From the NCBI RefSeq assembly GCF_036227125.1, contig NZ_CP109435.1, forward strand, positions 1,364,001 to 1,428,000: a stretch of DNA of 64,000 nt. The letters are read 5' to 3'. Under the pieces are notes generated by a model, which saw nothing but the letters and a program-made list of their open reading frames with translations, did not search any database and was not told the DNA's origin. The position numbers and the translations under genes were made by a program. The stretch is from Streptomyces sp. NBC_01485 (lineage in GTDB: Bacteria > Actinomycetota > Actinomycetes > Streptomycetales > Streptomycetaceae). This document shows positions 1-7,395 of this stretch, in pieces; position 1 is the stretch's first letter; each line of letters starts with the position of its first letter.

Positions 1-2
1 CC

Positions 3-302
3 CCCAACCCCGATCACGTAGCCGCCGCCATCAGCCCGAAGACCCGCGCCGCCCTGTACAACGCCAGCGCGGCCGGCGCCGGGTGGGCCCTCGGCCTGTA
101 CGGCCCACTGGCCCACGCGATCGCCGACTGCGGCACCTACAGCACGGGCGGCGCCCTCACCCTCGGCCTCGGCGGCTGCCTCCTCATCGCGCATGTGTGG
201 GACCGCCGTACCCGCCACTGGTGGCCCGGTATCGCCTGGGTCGCCCGCATCCCCCTCGCCACCGCCGTCCTCGCGCTCGCCCTCTGGGCGCCCGCCGCCT
301 GA
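3..302 (+). CDS. Membrane protein, 5' end missing
   Basis: The frame is open from the window edge to a TGA at 300-302 (99 codons seen). It encodes about three hydrophobic segments (around GWALGLYGPLAHA, TLGLGGCLLIAHV and the C-terminal ATAVLALALW). The next gene starts 17 bases later behind its own AGGAG, so the two are probably cotranscribed. No family is recognisable. Its position before two more membrane proteins suggests part of a spread or transfer cluster of a Streptomyces conjugative element, which is an inference from context. Confidence 0.6.
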   Translation, partial: PNPDHVAAAISPKTRAALYNASAAGAGWALGLYGPLAHAIADCGTYSTGGALTLGLGGCLLIAHVWDRRTRHWWPGIAWVARIPLATAVLALALWAPAA

Positions 303-318
303 CCAGGAGAAACCCAGC

Positions 319-819
319 ATGTTCACCCAGCACCTTGCCGCAGCCCAGGAGATCAGCGTCGCGGGCGGCCGAATCCTCGGCACCGTCGGAGCCGGCGGCA
401 TCGCGACCGCGCTCACCGTGATTCTCGTTGCCGGGATTCGTGAGCCCAAGGGCAGTGGAGGCGCGCCAGGCGGGGGTGGGAAGAAGGGCCGCATCCGGAA
501 GAAGCTGACCTCCGACCAGGCGCAGTGGACGGGCGTGGCTGCGGGGACCCTGTACATGACGGCCGGGTCGATTTGGACGGTTGGGGGGAACTTGTCCGAC
601 GCGTTGGCCACAGTGTTCACGGGGGGTGGCTTCGGGTCGGCGGGGATGGGTGCGGTGTCGCTGGGGCTTGCCGCGCTCATGTACTTCCGCGAGTTGACCC
701 CGGGGAAGGCCGCGTTCACGGGGATCCTTGCTGCGGGCGTGTGGGCTAAGGCGGGCGGGTTGTGGGGGTTGCCGCAGGCTCTGATCCTGACCGGCGGGCA
801 CGCGTTGGGGATCATCTAA
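319..819 (+). CDS. Membrane protein, spread-protein-like
   Basis: 166 aa, ATG preceded by CAGGAG nine bases upstream. It has four hydrophobic stretches: one near residues 18-38, then a Gly/Lys-rich basic loop (GGGGKKGRIRKK), then segments around residues 70-90, 105-120 and 130-150. The stop TAA overlaps the ATG of the next gene (TAATG), indicating translational coupling. The layout resembles integral membrane proteins found beside FtsK/TraB transfer genes of Streptomyces plasmids and AICEs (from memory of those elements). Its function is unproven. Confidence 0.6.
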   Translation: MFTQHLAAAQEISVAGGRILGTVGAGGIATALTVILVAGIREPKGSGGAPGGGGKKGRIRKKLTSDQAQWTGVAAGTLYMTAGSIWTVGGNLSDALATVFTGGGFGSAGMGAVSLGLAALMYFRELTPGKAAFTGILAAGVWAKAGGLWGLPQALILTGGHALGII

Positions 820-1505
820 TGAAGATCGTTAAGGAGGTAGGGGAGCAGCCCCCCACCCCTGGCCTGCACCGTCGTATGGCCGCAGAACTGCGCCCCATCC
901 TCGCCGTCGGCGGGGCTGGGGCCTCCCTGTGGGCAGGGTCCTGCATCCTCCTCCGCCGCGGCTGGACCCTCCTCGGCCATCACCTCGATGGCCGGGAACG
1001 CTGGGGTGCGCTCGCGTTCAGTGGATACGTGGCCGTGTACGCCTGCGGCCACGCCCCGCACATCGCCCGATTCGTGGTCCCTGGGGCCGCGATCGTCTGG
1101 TGTGTGGCCGCATGGTGGGTATCCCCTCTCCCCACTCCAGGCGTTGCCGGCGAAGAGGCCGACGAGCAGGCCGGGGGGGAACCGGAACTCACCGTCGATG
1201 AACTAGCCTCCCTCGTTCGCAAGGTCGCCAGGCACCGGCAGGGAGCCCACCTGGCCGACCTGCTCCAGGAGCCCGAATTGGCCGGCTGGGCCCAGCCCGA
1301 TTTGAAGGCCGCGGTCATCGATTTCGGGCTGCCTGTGGAGGAGTTCAAGCTGATCCTCGCCGGACGCCAGCGGGTGAGGGACGGGGTCCGCGTCCGGGAC
1401 CTCCCGCCCGACCCTGCCGTGGCGGCCCCCGCAAGCACCCCGCCGGAGCCGCCCGCGGACCCCGCTCCCCAGCCCCTCCCCGCCCAGCCCCCTGGGACCG
1501 GGTAG
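819..1505 (+). CDS. Membrane protein with soluble C-terminal domain
   Basis: 228 aa. Its ATG overlaps the stop of the upstream gene. Two to three hydrophobic segments occupy the first 110 residues. A charged helical region follows (TVDELASLVRKVARH, about residues 127-200), then a Pro-rich tail. The soluble domain may bind DNA or a protein partner, but no named family is recognised. It is the third member of a compact membrane-protein operon, in keeping with an intermycelial-spread role in a conjugative-type element, which is inference. Confidence 0.6.
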   Translation: MKIVKEVGEQPPTPGLHRRMAAELRPILAVGGAGASLWAGSCILLRRGWTLLGHHLDGRERWGALAFSGYVAVYACGHAPHIARFVVPGAAIVWCVAAWWVSPLPTPGVAGEEADEQAGGEPELTVDELASLVRKVARHRQGAHLADLLQEPELAGWAQPDLKAAVIDFGLPVEEFKLILAGRQRVRDGVRVRDLPPDPAVAAPASTPPEPPADPAPQPLPAQPPGTG

Positions 1506-1585
1506 GGAGGTAGGAACCACAGGTCAGACCGTATCCCTACCCGCCGCCTACCTACCGTCCTACCCGCCCGAGAGAGGCCCCCCTG

Positions 1586-1837
1586 ATGCTCTACGAGTAC
1601 CGGTGTCCCCGGTGCTGCGCGAGCAGCCCGCCCGACACCAGACGGGCCGCCGAGGCGTACCGGCAGCGGCACCGCGACGACGAGCACGGAGGCCTCGTCC
1701 CGCACGGTGAGCGCATCGTCCGCGTGCCCGGGAGCACCCGGGATTCGGACGGCCGGTATGTGAGTACGGCCGGTCTGCTCGGCCTGCTGGGGCTGCTGGC
1801 GGTGGCCGAGTTTCTCGCACGCGCCCTCGGCCGGTAA
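1586..1837 (+). CDS. Small protein with N-terminal CxxC and C-terminal TM
   Basis: 83 aa. It begins MLYEYRCPRC, like a half zinc ribbon, and ends with one Leu-rich membrane segment (GLLGLLGLLAVAEFLA). GAGAGG lies upstream at a usable distance. It sits 80 bases after the spread-like cluster and before a strong terminator, so it probably closes that transcription unit. Function unknown. Confidence 0.5.
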   Translation: MLYEYRCPRCCASSPPDTRRAAEAYRQRHRDDEHGGLVPHGERIVRVPGSTRDSDGRYVSTAGLLGLLGLLAVAEFLARALGR

Positions 1838-1905
1838 CCGGGGCTGTCACACTGGTGGCACACGCCGGGTAGTGCCCGGCACGCGCCGGGACCGCCCGGC
1901 ATCAC

Positions 1906-1942
1906 GAGGCCCGTCAGGTCATCCCCCGTCCTGACGGGCCTC
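1906..1942 (+). terminator. Rho-independent-type terminator hairpin
   Basis: Perfect 13-bp stem (GAGGCCCGTCAGG and its complement) with an 11-base loop, 70 bases after the preceding stop codon. A related stem sequence recurs at 50706-50734. Confidence 0.75.
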
Positions 1943-2011
1943 GCCCATTCCCGCCCGCATTGTCGGCGCCCGACGCTACGATCCGCCCACACCGCACCAC
2001 TTGGGGGAACC

Positions 2012-2581
2012 ATGACCGACACCACGCCGCCGCCGGGCTTTCCGCCGCCGCTCCCGCCCGCGCCGCCGGCCCCGCCGAAGAAGAACCGCACCCACCTGAT
2101 CATCATCGGCGCTGCGGCAGCCGTGATCGCTGCGGTCGTCGCCACGGGCATCGTCGTCGTGCAGGCTGGCAACAACGACAGCAAGCCGGCCGCCACCCCC
2201 GGGCCCAGCCTCTACGGCATGGAGGGCACCGCCGCCGCCGTGACGGAACCGGAGCTGGAACCGGAGCCCACGTACGCTGCCCTCACTCCCGCCGACTTCA
2301 CGATCGAGCTGCGCACCACGAAGCGGCAGTGTTTCGGGTCGGCGGGCTGCAACGTGACGGTCGAGCCGAACCTGACCTACGTGGGCATCGGGGACATCGA
2401 TCCGAGCGTGGTGTACTCGATCACCTATGAGATTCGTGGTGATGAGTCCGGGCCGGTGATTGCGACGGCCGAGTTGTCGAACGAGACGAGTCTGAACTAC
2501 ACGCCGTCTCTGATCAGTACCGTGTCGGCGGGCACGAAAGTGTCCGTGACGATCACGGACGTTGTGCCCCAGGGGGGATGA
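2012..2581 (+). CDS. Membrane-anchored exported protein
   Basis: 189 aa. The N-terminus is Pro-rich and cytoplasmic (PPPGFPPPLPP), followed by a KKNR basic stop and one membrane helix (LIIIGAAAAVIAAVVATGIVVV, residues 30-51). An extracellular domain of about 130 residues has two Cys (CFGSAGC) and an Ig-like strand pattern. The architecture matches the small MmpS-like surface proteins common in Streptomyces and resembles the leftward gene at 47992-48564. It starts at ATG behind GGGGGA. Confidence 0.6.
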   Translation: MTDTTPPPGFPPPLPPAPPAPPKKNRTHLIIIGAAAAVIAAVVATGIVVVQAGNNDSKPAATPGPSLYGMEGTAAAVTEPELEPEPTYAALTPADFTIELRTTKRQCFGSAGCNVTVEPNLTYVGIGDIDPSVVYSITYEIRGDESGPVIATAELSNETSLNYTPSLISTVSAGTKVSVTITDVVPQGG

Positions 2582-2606
2582 GGCGACGCAACGCCAGACG
2601 TGAAGC

Positions 2607-2640
2607 GGCCCCGCACCGGAGAGGAGTTCCGGGCGGGGCC
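2607..2640. terminator. Hairpin between convergent genes
   Basis: GGCCCCGC pairs with GCGGGGCC, with further CCGG pairing inside. It lies between the rightward gene ending at 2581 and the leftward gene ending at 2645, so it probably terminates both. Confidence 0.55.
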
Positions 2641-2644
2641 TTCG

Positions 2645-2872
2645 TCATGCGGTGGGCTTGTCGTCTTGCCCGATTCCGAGTTCGCGTTCGAGGCGTGCGA
2701 TCTTCGCGCGGTCGGGGCGGAGCTGGGGGCGTCGCCAGTCGTTGGCGATGCGGTTCCAGATGGGGAGCGGCCAGGACAGCCAGAGCGGCGCGCCGGGTTC
2801 GCCGCCCCATGTGCCGCAGGCTGCCGCGTATGCGGTGAGCAGGCTCAGGGCGATCGGCAGCAGTTCGCTCAC
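2645..2872 (-). CDS. Small membrane-associated protein, end of leftward operon
   Basis: 75 aa from a GTG that overlaps the upstream stop as GTGA (2869-2872). It has a hydrophobic N-terminus (SELLPIALSLLTAYAAA) followed by a basic helical tail with RAKIARLERELG. The four-base overlap shows coupling to the 114-aa gene. No family recognised. Confidence 0.55.
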   Translation of the reverse strand: MSELLPIALSLLTAYAAACGTWGGEPGAPLWLSWPLPIWNRIANDWRRPQLRPDRAKIARLERELGIGQDDKPTA

Positions 2873-3213
2873 GTCTGCTCCTCGCCCGGGCGCACCGGGC
2901 CCGCGCCGTTGTGGATCGCCTTCCACGCGTCGGTCAGCTCGGTCGGCAGGTTGTAGGCGGCGAGCACCTGCTCCTGCATCCGAGCCCGCACGTCGACGTA
3001 CCCCTCAGGCTCGCCCCAGACGACGCGGTTGATCACCCGATGCCGGACGTTGTGCGGCACGCCCTCGTCGTCCAGGGCGCGTTCGACCATGTCCAGCGTC
3101 CGCCGGAGCGCCTCGACCTGCATGTGCTGGGCTGCGTCGTGGAGCAACGCCTGCCGCATCCCCGGCTGCTGGCCGAGGTAGCGGCCGAGGGTGCCATCCG
3201 TGAACTCGCTCAT
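2869..3213 (-). CDS. Hypothetical helical protein
   Basis: 114 aa, acidic and mostly helical by composition, with no membrane segment. It overlaps its neighbours on both sides by four bases. Conserved-looking core around VRHRVINRVVWGEPEGYVD. Third gene of a leftward operon led by a ribbon-helix-helix protein. Function unknown. Confidence 0.55.
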   Translation of the reverse strand: MSEFTDGTLGRYLGQQPGMRQALLHDAAQHMQVEALRRTLDMVERALDDEGVPHNVRHRVINRVVWGEPEGYVDVRARMQEQVLAAYNLPTELTDAWKAIHNGAGPVRPGEEQT

Positions 3214-3407
3214 CCGGTCGTCTCCTTAGTGATCACGTGAGCCAAGGAGAGCAGCAGCCTGCTACGCCCCTGCATCTCGCTGCCAGGGACACGTTCAATC
3301 AGGTCAGCTTCGAAGTCCAGCAGGTCGGCGACGGGTTGGGCGGTGGGGACGCCCCAGTACTTACGCACTTCGGCAGACGCGGTGCGGAGTTCGTCGACGG
3401 AGCTCAT
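3210..3407 (-). CDS. Small hypothetical protein
   Basis: 65 aa, ATG start overlapping the upstream stop (ATGA). It has a helical N-terminus (SVDELRTASAEVRKYW) and a Leu-rich C-terminus, with no cysteine. Its size and place directly after a ribbon-helix-helix gene would fit an accessory partner, but nothing in the sequence proves a toxin or antitoxin. Confidence 0.5.
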   Translation of the reverse strand: MSSVDELRTASAEVRKYWGVPTAQPVADLLDFEADLIERVPGSEMQGRSRLLLSLAHVITKETTG

Positions 3408-3610
3408 GCGGTGTTCTCCTCGCTGCCCGCCGGGCGGTCCGGGACTGAAGCCCGCCCGCGGCGTTTCCTGTTGATGCGGTCGTGCATCAACTCGATCAGC
3501 ACATCAGACCGTGTGCGCCCCTCCTCAATCGTTGCGTCGAACTCCACCAGTAGCTGCTTCGGCGGTCGGAACGAGATCGGCGGTGTCTGGCCGGTGGCGG
3601 GCCGCGCCAT
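3404..3610 (-). CDS. Ribbon-helix-helix (CopG-like) DNA-binding protein
   Basis: 68 aa. Strand PPISFRPP is followed by helix KQLLVEFDATIEEG, a turn GRTRSD and helix VLIELMHDRINRK, which is the ribbon-helix-helix plan. It is the first gene of the leftward operon. Its ATG lies 22 bases from a GTATTAC site (3632-3638) in the divergent control region, so autoregulation through the GTAWTAC sites is an attractive inference. No alternative regulator is visible within this divergent locus. Confidence 0.6.
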   Translation of the reverse strand: MARPATGQTPPISFRPPKQLLVEFDATIEEGRTRSDVLIELMHDRINRKRRGRASVPDRPAGSEENTA

Positions 3611-3631
3611 GGGGGTCCTCCTAAGAGCGAT

Positions 3632-3705
3632 GTATTACAGGAACCACTATCCATCTGCGGAAGTCTCTTGACAACCCTGCCGGTCGTAGTGCATTCTCGT
3701 ATTAC
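3632..3705. promoter_or_regulatory. Promoter cassette A with two GTAWTAC sites
   Basis: GTATTAC at 3632-3638 and 3699-3705 bracket a promoter with TTGACA at 3668-3673 and CATTCT at 3692-3697 (18-base spacer). Both sites continue as CAGRAAC. CATCTGCG lies at 3652-3659. It drives the gene at 3736 and probably also controls the leftward RHH operon. The same arrangement recurs at 4957-5029. Confidence 0.7.
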
Positions 3706-3735
3706 AGAAACAAGCGGCGAGCAGGGGAGAGCGTC

Positions 3736-4698
3736 ATGGGAGCCACGCGGAAGACTCAGCGCGAGTGCTGCAACTACTGCATGTGGTTCGGCCCCGTGAA
3801 CCAGGACGGCACCATGCGCAAGCACCGCCCGGCGCGAGAGGGAACGGTCTCCGGCGAACGGAAGATCCAGGACTTCACCAAGCCGCACTGCACCGGCAGC
3901 CACAAGCCCTACGCCCGCTTCGGATGCGACACCGAGGAGACCACCACCGTGAACGACCAGCAGCCCGCCATCGCCCGCACTGCCGCCCACCTCCCCGAGG
4001 GAACCCGCGTCACGTCCCCCGAGGGCCGCACGGGGACCGTCAACGGATACGACGTCGGGCACGTCACGAACACCGAGCACGTCAACTACGGCCGCAAGTA
4101 CATCGGCGTGACGTGGGACCCGACCGAGTCGATCCCCTGGGGAGAGCGCAGCCGCCCCTTCGTTGACGAGCTGACCATCATCGCCGCGCAGTCGCTCGCG
4201 GAATCCGAGCCCGCTCCGCGCTTCATCGTCCGACAGAACGGCAACGCCGGTCAGGGCGGCTATTTCATCGTCCACGACCGCACCACCCACCTGTGGGTGT
4301 CCACCAAGTCCAGCCGTTCCGGCGCACAGCACATCGCGGACTGCCTCAACGACGGCACGATGGTCCTCAACTCCCTCGGCACGGCGGTCGCGGCCCAGGA
4401 GCCCTTCATCGAGACCGACGCTGACGCCGGCGAGTACGGAGTCTTCGAGGACGGCGAGTGCATCGAGACCGGCTTCCACGGCGGGTACGGACGCGTCGCC
4501 GCCGGGGCAGCGGCCAAGGTCCGTGCGGACGATCCCACGAACGACGGTCTCTCCTATGAGGTCAAGGAGCTGTGCCCCGAACATGAGGAGCAGGCCAAAG
4601 ACACCTGCGAGGAGTGCGCGGCCGAGGGTTGCGGGGCGGTCGACGCCGACGACTTGGACGCGTGCGGCAACTGCGCCGACTGCAACGGGAGGGGCTGA
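3736..4698 (+). CDS. Cys-rich protein with zinc-binding ends
   Basis: 320 aa behind GGGGAGAG and a strong promoter. The N-terminus has CCNYC, and the C-terminus packs many Cys in CPEHEEQ, CEECAAEGC and CGNCADCNG, typical of zinc knuckles. The middle (about residues 90-155) looks like a small beta-barrel with VTSPEGRTGTV, similar in plan to KOW/SH3-like modules. It is probably a nucleic-acid or protein adaptor made in the lysogen or early in growth, but no family is assigned. Confidence 0.6.
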   Translation: MGATRKTQRECCNYCMWFGPVNQDGTMRKHRPAREGTVSGERKIQDFTKPHCTGSHKPYARFGCDTEETTTVNDQQPAIARTAAHLPEGTRVTSPEGRTGTVNGYDVGHVTNTEHVNYGRKYIGVTWDPTESIPWGERSRPFVDELTIIAAQSLAESEPAPRFIVRQNGNAGQGGYFIVHDRTTHLWVSTKSSRSGAQHIADCLNDGTMVLNSLGTAVAAQEPFIETDADAGEYGVFEDGECIETGFHGGYGRVAAGAAAKVRADDPTNDGLSYEVKELCPEHEEQAKDTCEECAAEGCGAVDADDLDACGNCADCNGRG

Positions 4699-4700
4699 CC

Positions 4701-4910
4701 ATGGGCCGCAACCTCGTCTACTGGGACCCGACTCAAGGCCTCACCCGGTACGGCCGCATCAAGCACATCGTGGCCGGCGGGCTGTGGGAGGAGAGGCGGG
4801 AGAACCCGTCGCTCTGCGGGAAGCCGCTCCCGCGCCGGGTGAACAGCTGGGAGGCACTCAACGAGTGGCGAACATGCCAGGCCTGCGAGGCAGTGCGAGA
4901 CCAGAAGTGA
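4701..4910 (+). CDS. Small protein with CxxC
   Basis: 69 aa, ATG two bases after the upstream TGA, with GGAGGGG just before. It contains SLCGK and CQACEAV, so a zinc site made from separated cysteines is possible. It is the last gene before a strong terminator and is cotranscribed with the 320-aa gene. Confidence 0.55.
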   Translation: MGRNLVYWDPTQGLTRYGRIKHIVAGGLWEERRENPSLCGKPLPRRVNSWEALNEWRTCQACEAVRDQK

Positions 4911-4911
4911 C

Positions 4912-4946
4912 GAACGCCCCGACTGGGCCACTCAGTCGGGGCGTTC
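4912..4946 (+). terminator. Strong terminator
   Basis: Perfect 14-bp stem (GAACGCCCCGACTG) with a 7-base loop, directly after the stop codon at 4910. It separates the two GTAWTAC-controlled transcription units. Confidence 0.85.
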
Positions 4947-4956
4947 CTCGCGGGAC

Positions 4957-5029
4957 GTATTACAGAAACCTGGATTCATCTGCGCTCGAACATTGACACC
5001 GCAACCCCTGTAGGGCATTCTCGTAATAC
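4957..5029. promoter_or_regulatory. Promoter cassette B with two GTAWTAC sites
   Basis: GTATTAC at 4957-4963 and GTAATAC at 5023-5029, each followed by AGAAACC, bracket TTGACA (4993-4998) and CATTCT (5016-5021), with a 17-base spacer. CATCTGCG lies at 4977-4984. The distance from the first site to TTGACA is 36 bases, identical to cassette A. It drives the gene at 5058. Confidence 0.7.
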
Positions 5030-5057
5030 AGAAACCGCGCAAGACCAGGGGGATTCG

Positions 5058-5399
5058 ATGAACGCCAAGGCCCGCACCCGCCGCGCCACCCTCAAGGCCC
5101 GCACCCGCACCCAACGCGCCGCCGCGAAGATCCGCCGCACCGGAACCGGCACCCTCGCCACCCACTGCGTCGCCGCTGGCCTCCCCATCCGCGAAGCCCG
5201 CTCCGTCGCCGGATCCCTCCGCAAGAACGCCGCCAAGGCCGACGTCACCGGACAAGCCGGAATCAGCTACGCCAAGAACGTCAAGGCCCACACCTGCACC
5301 CGCTACACGCCCGCCGAGGTCGCCCGCATCGCGGTCATCTACCGCCCCCGCAAGCCCGCCTACAAGACCTGCGCCGCCCGCCTCGCCCTCGCCGCCTGA
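5058..5399 (+). CDS. Highly basic small protein
   Basis: 112 aa, ATG behind CAGGGGG. Very rich in Arg, Lys, Ala and Thr (RTRRATLKARTRTQRAAAK), so nucleic-acid binding is likely. Two or three cysteines occur (THCVAAG, HTCTRY, KTCAAR). It is first in the second GTAWTAC-controlled unit. No domain family recognised. Confidence 0.55.
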   Translation: MNAKARTRRATLKARTRTQRAAAKIRRTGTGTLATHCVAAGLPIREARSVAGSLRKNAAKADVTGQAGISYAKNVKAHTCTRYTPAEVARIAVIYRPRKPAYKTCAARLALAA

Positions 5400-5453
5400 A
5401 CCACCTTCACGGCGCAGCAGACGACCCACACCAGCACGAACAGGGAGACCCAG

Positions 5454-5783
5454 TTGAGCACCATCGAACTCGCCGCCACCAGCATCATCGGCACCGCCCT
5501 CGTCCTCGCCCCCATCGACCCCCAGCCCATCCGCGACCTCAACACCCCCCTCCCCGAAGTTGCCCCGGAGCCCGAGCCGACCCCCGTCGCCAACTACGAC
5601 AACCACGGCAGTTTCTAGGGCTACGACACCGTCACGGCCACCGAGGCGATGATCAGCCGGGAGCGCGGCAACGGCCTCGCCATCGACGAGTGGCACGTCA
5701 CCGACCGGAACGGCCGGACGCTGCGCATCGTCCGGATCGTCGACCCGAGCTTCCTCGACACGATCAGCGTCATCCCCGCCTGA
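5454..5783 (+). pseudogene. Small gene with in-frame amber codon
   Basis: A TTG start behind CAGGGAGA opens a 54-codon frame ending at TAG (5616-5618). The same frame then runs on for another 54 codons to TGA at 5781-5783. The downstream half has normal codon bias (TNGRTLRIVRIVDPSFLD-like composition) and an internal ATG at 5649 with only a weak GAGG. It is either an interrupted 109-residue gene, a readthrough product, or two small genes. The first half starts with a hydrophobic stretch (TSIIGTALVLAP). Confidence 0.45.
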
Positions 5784-5899
5784 CCCACCCGCCCGGCCCT
5801 TCGGGGCCGGGCCCCGTCGCCGTCCTCTGCCCCGTCGCCTGCCCCGCCCTCACCCGCGTCCAACACCCCGCCGACACGCTCACCGCCCGAAGGAAGACC

Positions 5900-6622
5900 A
5901 TGCGCACCTACGCCACCGCCCAACACATCGGCGACCGCAGTCACCAGTGCGACGCCACCGCCACCGCCTCCGGCCCCGACGGAACCCGCGCGTTCGTGCT
6001 CCTCGACGGCATCGGCAGCACCGACGAGATCCGCGACTGGACCCGCACCGCCGCCCGGAAACTGGCCCGCTCCGCCGCCTACCACGCCGACGCCGAGACC
6101 GGCCTGCGCGCCCAATACGAACGCTACGCCAGCGACCCCGACCGGCAGGGCCCGTGGGCGCGCCAGCCGGACGCCTGCGCAGTCGTCGCCGTTGTCTCGC
6201 CGCGCTGGCTCACCGTCGCCTGGTGCGGCGACGCCCGCGCCTACCTCATGGTCCGCGGTACGGTCCAGCGCCTCACCGCCGATCACAACCTGCGGCGCGT
6301 CTATCCGGACAACGGTGTGCACGGCGGCGGGAACCGAAACGTCGTCACCTCCTGCTTGGGCAACGCCGAAACCGATCAGGAGGTGAAAGACCGGTACGGG
6401 CATCCCGCGATCGAGTCCGTCACCCGCCAGCTGGAGAACTCCCGTCTCCTCCTCGCCTCCGACGGCGCGTACGAGCCACTCGAAGACTCGCTGCGCAACC
6501 TCGCCGACTACCTGACCGGCGACCCGCGTGAAGCCGCCCGCGACTTCGTCACCTCGGCCACCGAACACGCCGGCCCGCGGGCCGACAACGCCACCGTCCT
6601 CATCGCCGACATCCGTCCTTGA
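5900..6622 (+). CDS. PP2C-type Ser/Thr protein phosphatase
   Basis: 240 aa, ATG behind AAGGAAG. PP2C signatures in order: an early Gln/Asp region (HQCDATAT), FVLLDGIGS with metal-binding D36-G37, TVAWCGDARAYL, LLLASDGAYE and a terminal DNATVLIADI. These match the metal-dependent phosphatase core that removes phosphate from Ser/Thr. There is no membrane segment or extra domain. Such enzymes are rare in phage accessory regions, and the target (host kinase, phage repressor or other) cannot be inferred from sequence. Confidence 0.8.
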   Translation: MRTYATAQHIGDRSHQCDATATASGPDGTRAFVLLDGIGSTDEIRDWTRTAARKLARSAAYHADAETGLRAQYERYASDPDRQGPWARQPDACAVVAVVSPRWLTVAWCGDARAYLMVRGTVQRLTADHNLRRVYPDNGVHGGGNRNVVTSCLGNAETDQEVKDRYGHPAIESVTRQLENSRLLLASDGAYEPLEDSLRNLADYLTGDPREAARDFVTSATEHAGPRADNATVLIADIRP

Positions 6623-6662
6623 ACGAACCCGCCCCACCCCGCCATCCGTAAGGAGCCCGTCA

Positions 6663-6869
6663 ATGCGCAGCAACCATCAGACCACCAGCCAGACCACCTG
6701 CGACTACGAGGACAGCGACTACAAGCGCTGCCACGCATACGCGATCACCGCCTTCTACCAGCCGACCACCCCCAAGGAGCAGGCCGCCAAGCAAGCCCGC
6801 GACCTTGCCGACGACGGGTGGAGCGACGTCGAGGGCCGCGACTACTGCCCCGACCACAGCCCCTGCTAG
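6663..6869 (+). CDS. Small Cys-containing protein
   Basis: 68 aa, ATG after AAGGAG. It has CDYEDSDYKRCHAYA at the N-terminus and YCPDHSPC at the C-terminus, probably one metal site. Its stop codon TAG lies inside the CTAG target duplicated by the adjacent IS element. The target copy restores the same stop, so the protein is not changed. Confidence 0.55.
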   Translation: MRSNHQTTSQTTCDYEDSDYKRCHAYAITAFYQPTTPKEQAAKQARDLADDGWSDVEGRDYCPDHSPC

Positions 6870-6888
6870 GTTCTGTCTGGAGTTCGGA

Positions 6889-7395
6889 TCACGAGTGTGG
6901 TGCGATGCTGCGGAGCCAGAGCATCGCACCACACAGGCGCAGTCCGGCCTCGTAGCTCTCCGGGGTCTTGTCGTACCGGGTAGCGATGCCGCGCCAGTTC
7001 CGCAGCCGGTTGATGCACCGTTCCACGGTGTTGCGCTCTTTGTAGAGTGTCGCGTCGTGCGAGACCGGCCGGCCGCCGGCGCTGCCACGCTTCTTGCGGT
7101 TCGCGGCCTGGTCGACCTTCTCCGGGATCACGGCTCGGATCCCGCGTCGTCGCAGGTAGCGGCGGTTGTGTCGGGACGAGTACGCCTTGTCCGCGGCCAC
7201 CGCATCCGGCCGGGTCCGCGGGCGCCCGATCGGGCCGCGCACCTTTACCCGTTCCAGGACCGGGGCGAACTGCGGACTGTCGCCGGCCTGCCCGGGCGTG
7301 AGGACGAACGCAAGCGGGCGACAGCGTCGGTCAGCCGCCACATGGATCTTGCTCGTCAGTCCGCCCCGGGAACGCCCCAGCTCGGCGGCTTTCAA
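6889..7395 (-). CDS. IS5-family transposase, C-terminal frame (orfB)
   Basis: 168 codons from a TTG, with a four-base overlap to orfA in the -1 frame. It has the second catalytic Asp (VAADKAYSS) and the catalytic Glu region (NTVERCINRLRNWR) of a DDE transposase. It is expected to be made mainly as a fusion with orfA through -1 frameshifting at 7488-7494, after which the frame reads smoothly into LKAAELGRSRGG. Confidence 0.85.
   Translation of the reverse strand: MKAAELGRSRGGLTSKIHVAADRRCRPLAFVLTPGQAGDSPQFAPVLERVKVRGPIGRPRTRPDAVAADKAYSSRHNRRYLRRRGIRAVIPEKVDQAANRKKRGSAGGRPVSHDATLYKERNTVERCINRLRNWRGIATRYDKTPESYEAGLRLCGAMLWLRSIAPHS

Noticed and set aside
3210..3610. RHH gene plus 65-aa gene as a toxin-antitoxin pair
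   Set aside because: The 65-aa protein lacks RelE, MazF, Doc or other toxin signatures and lies within a four-gene operon. A regulator role for the RHH protein is better supported.
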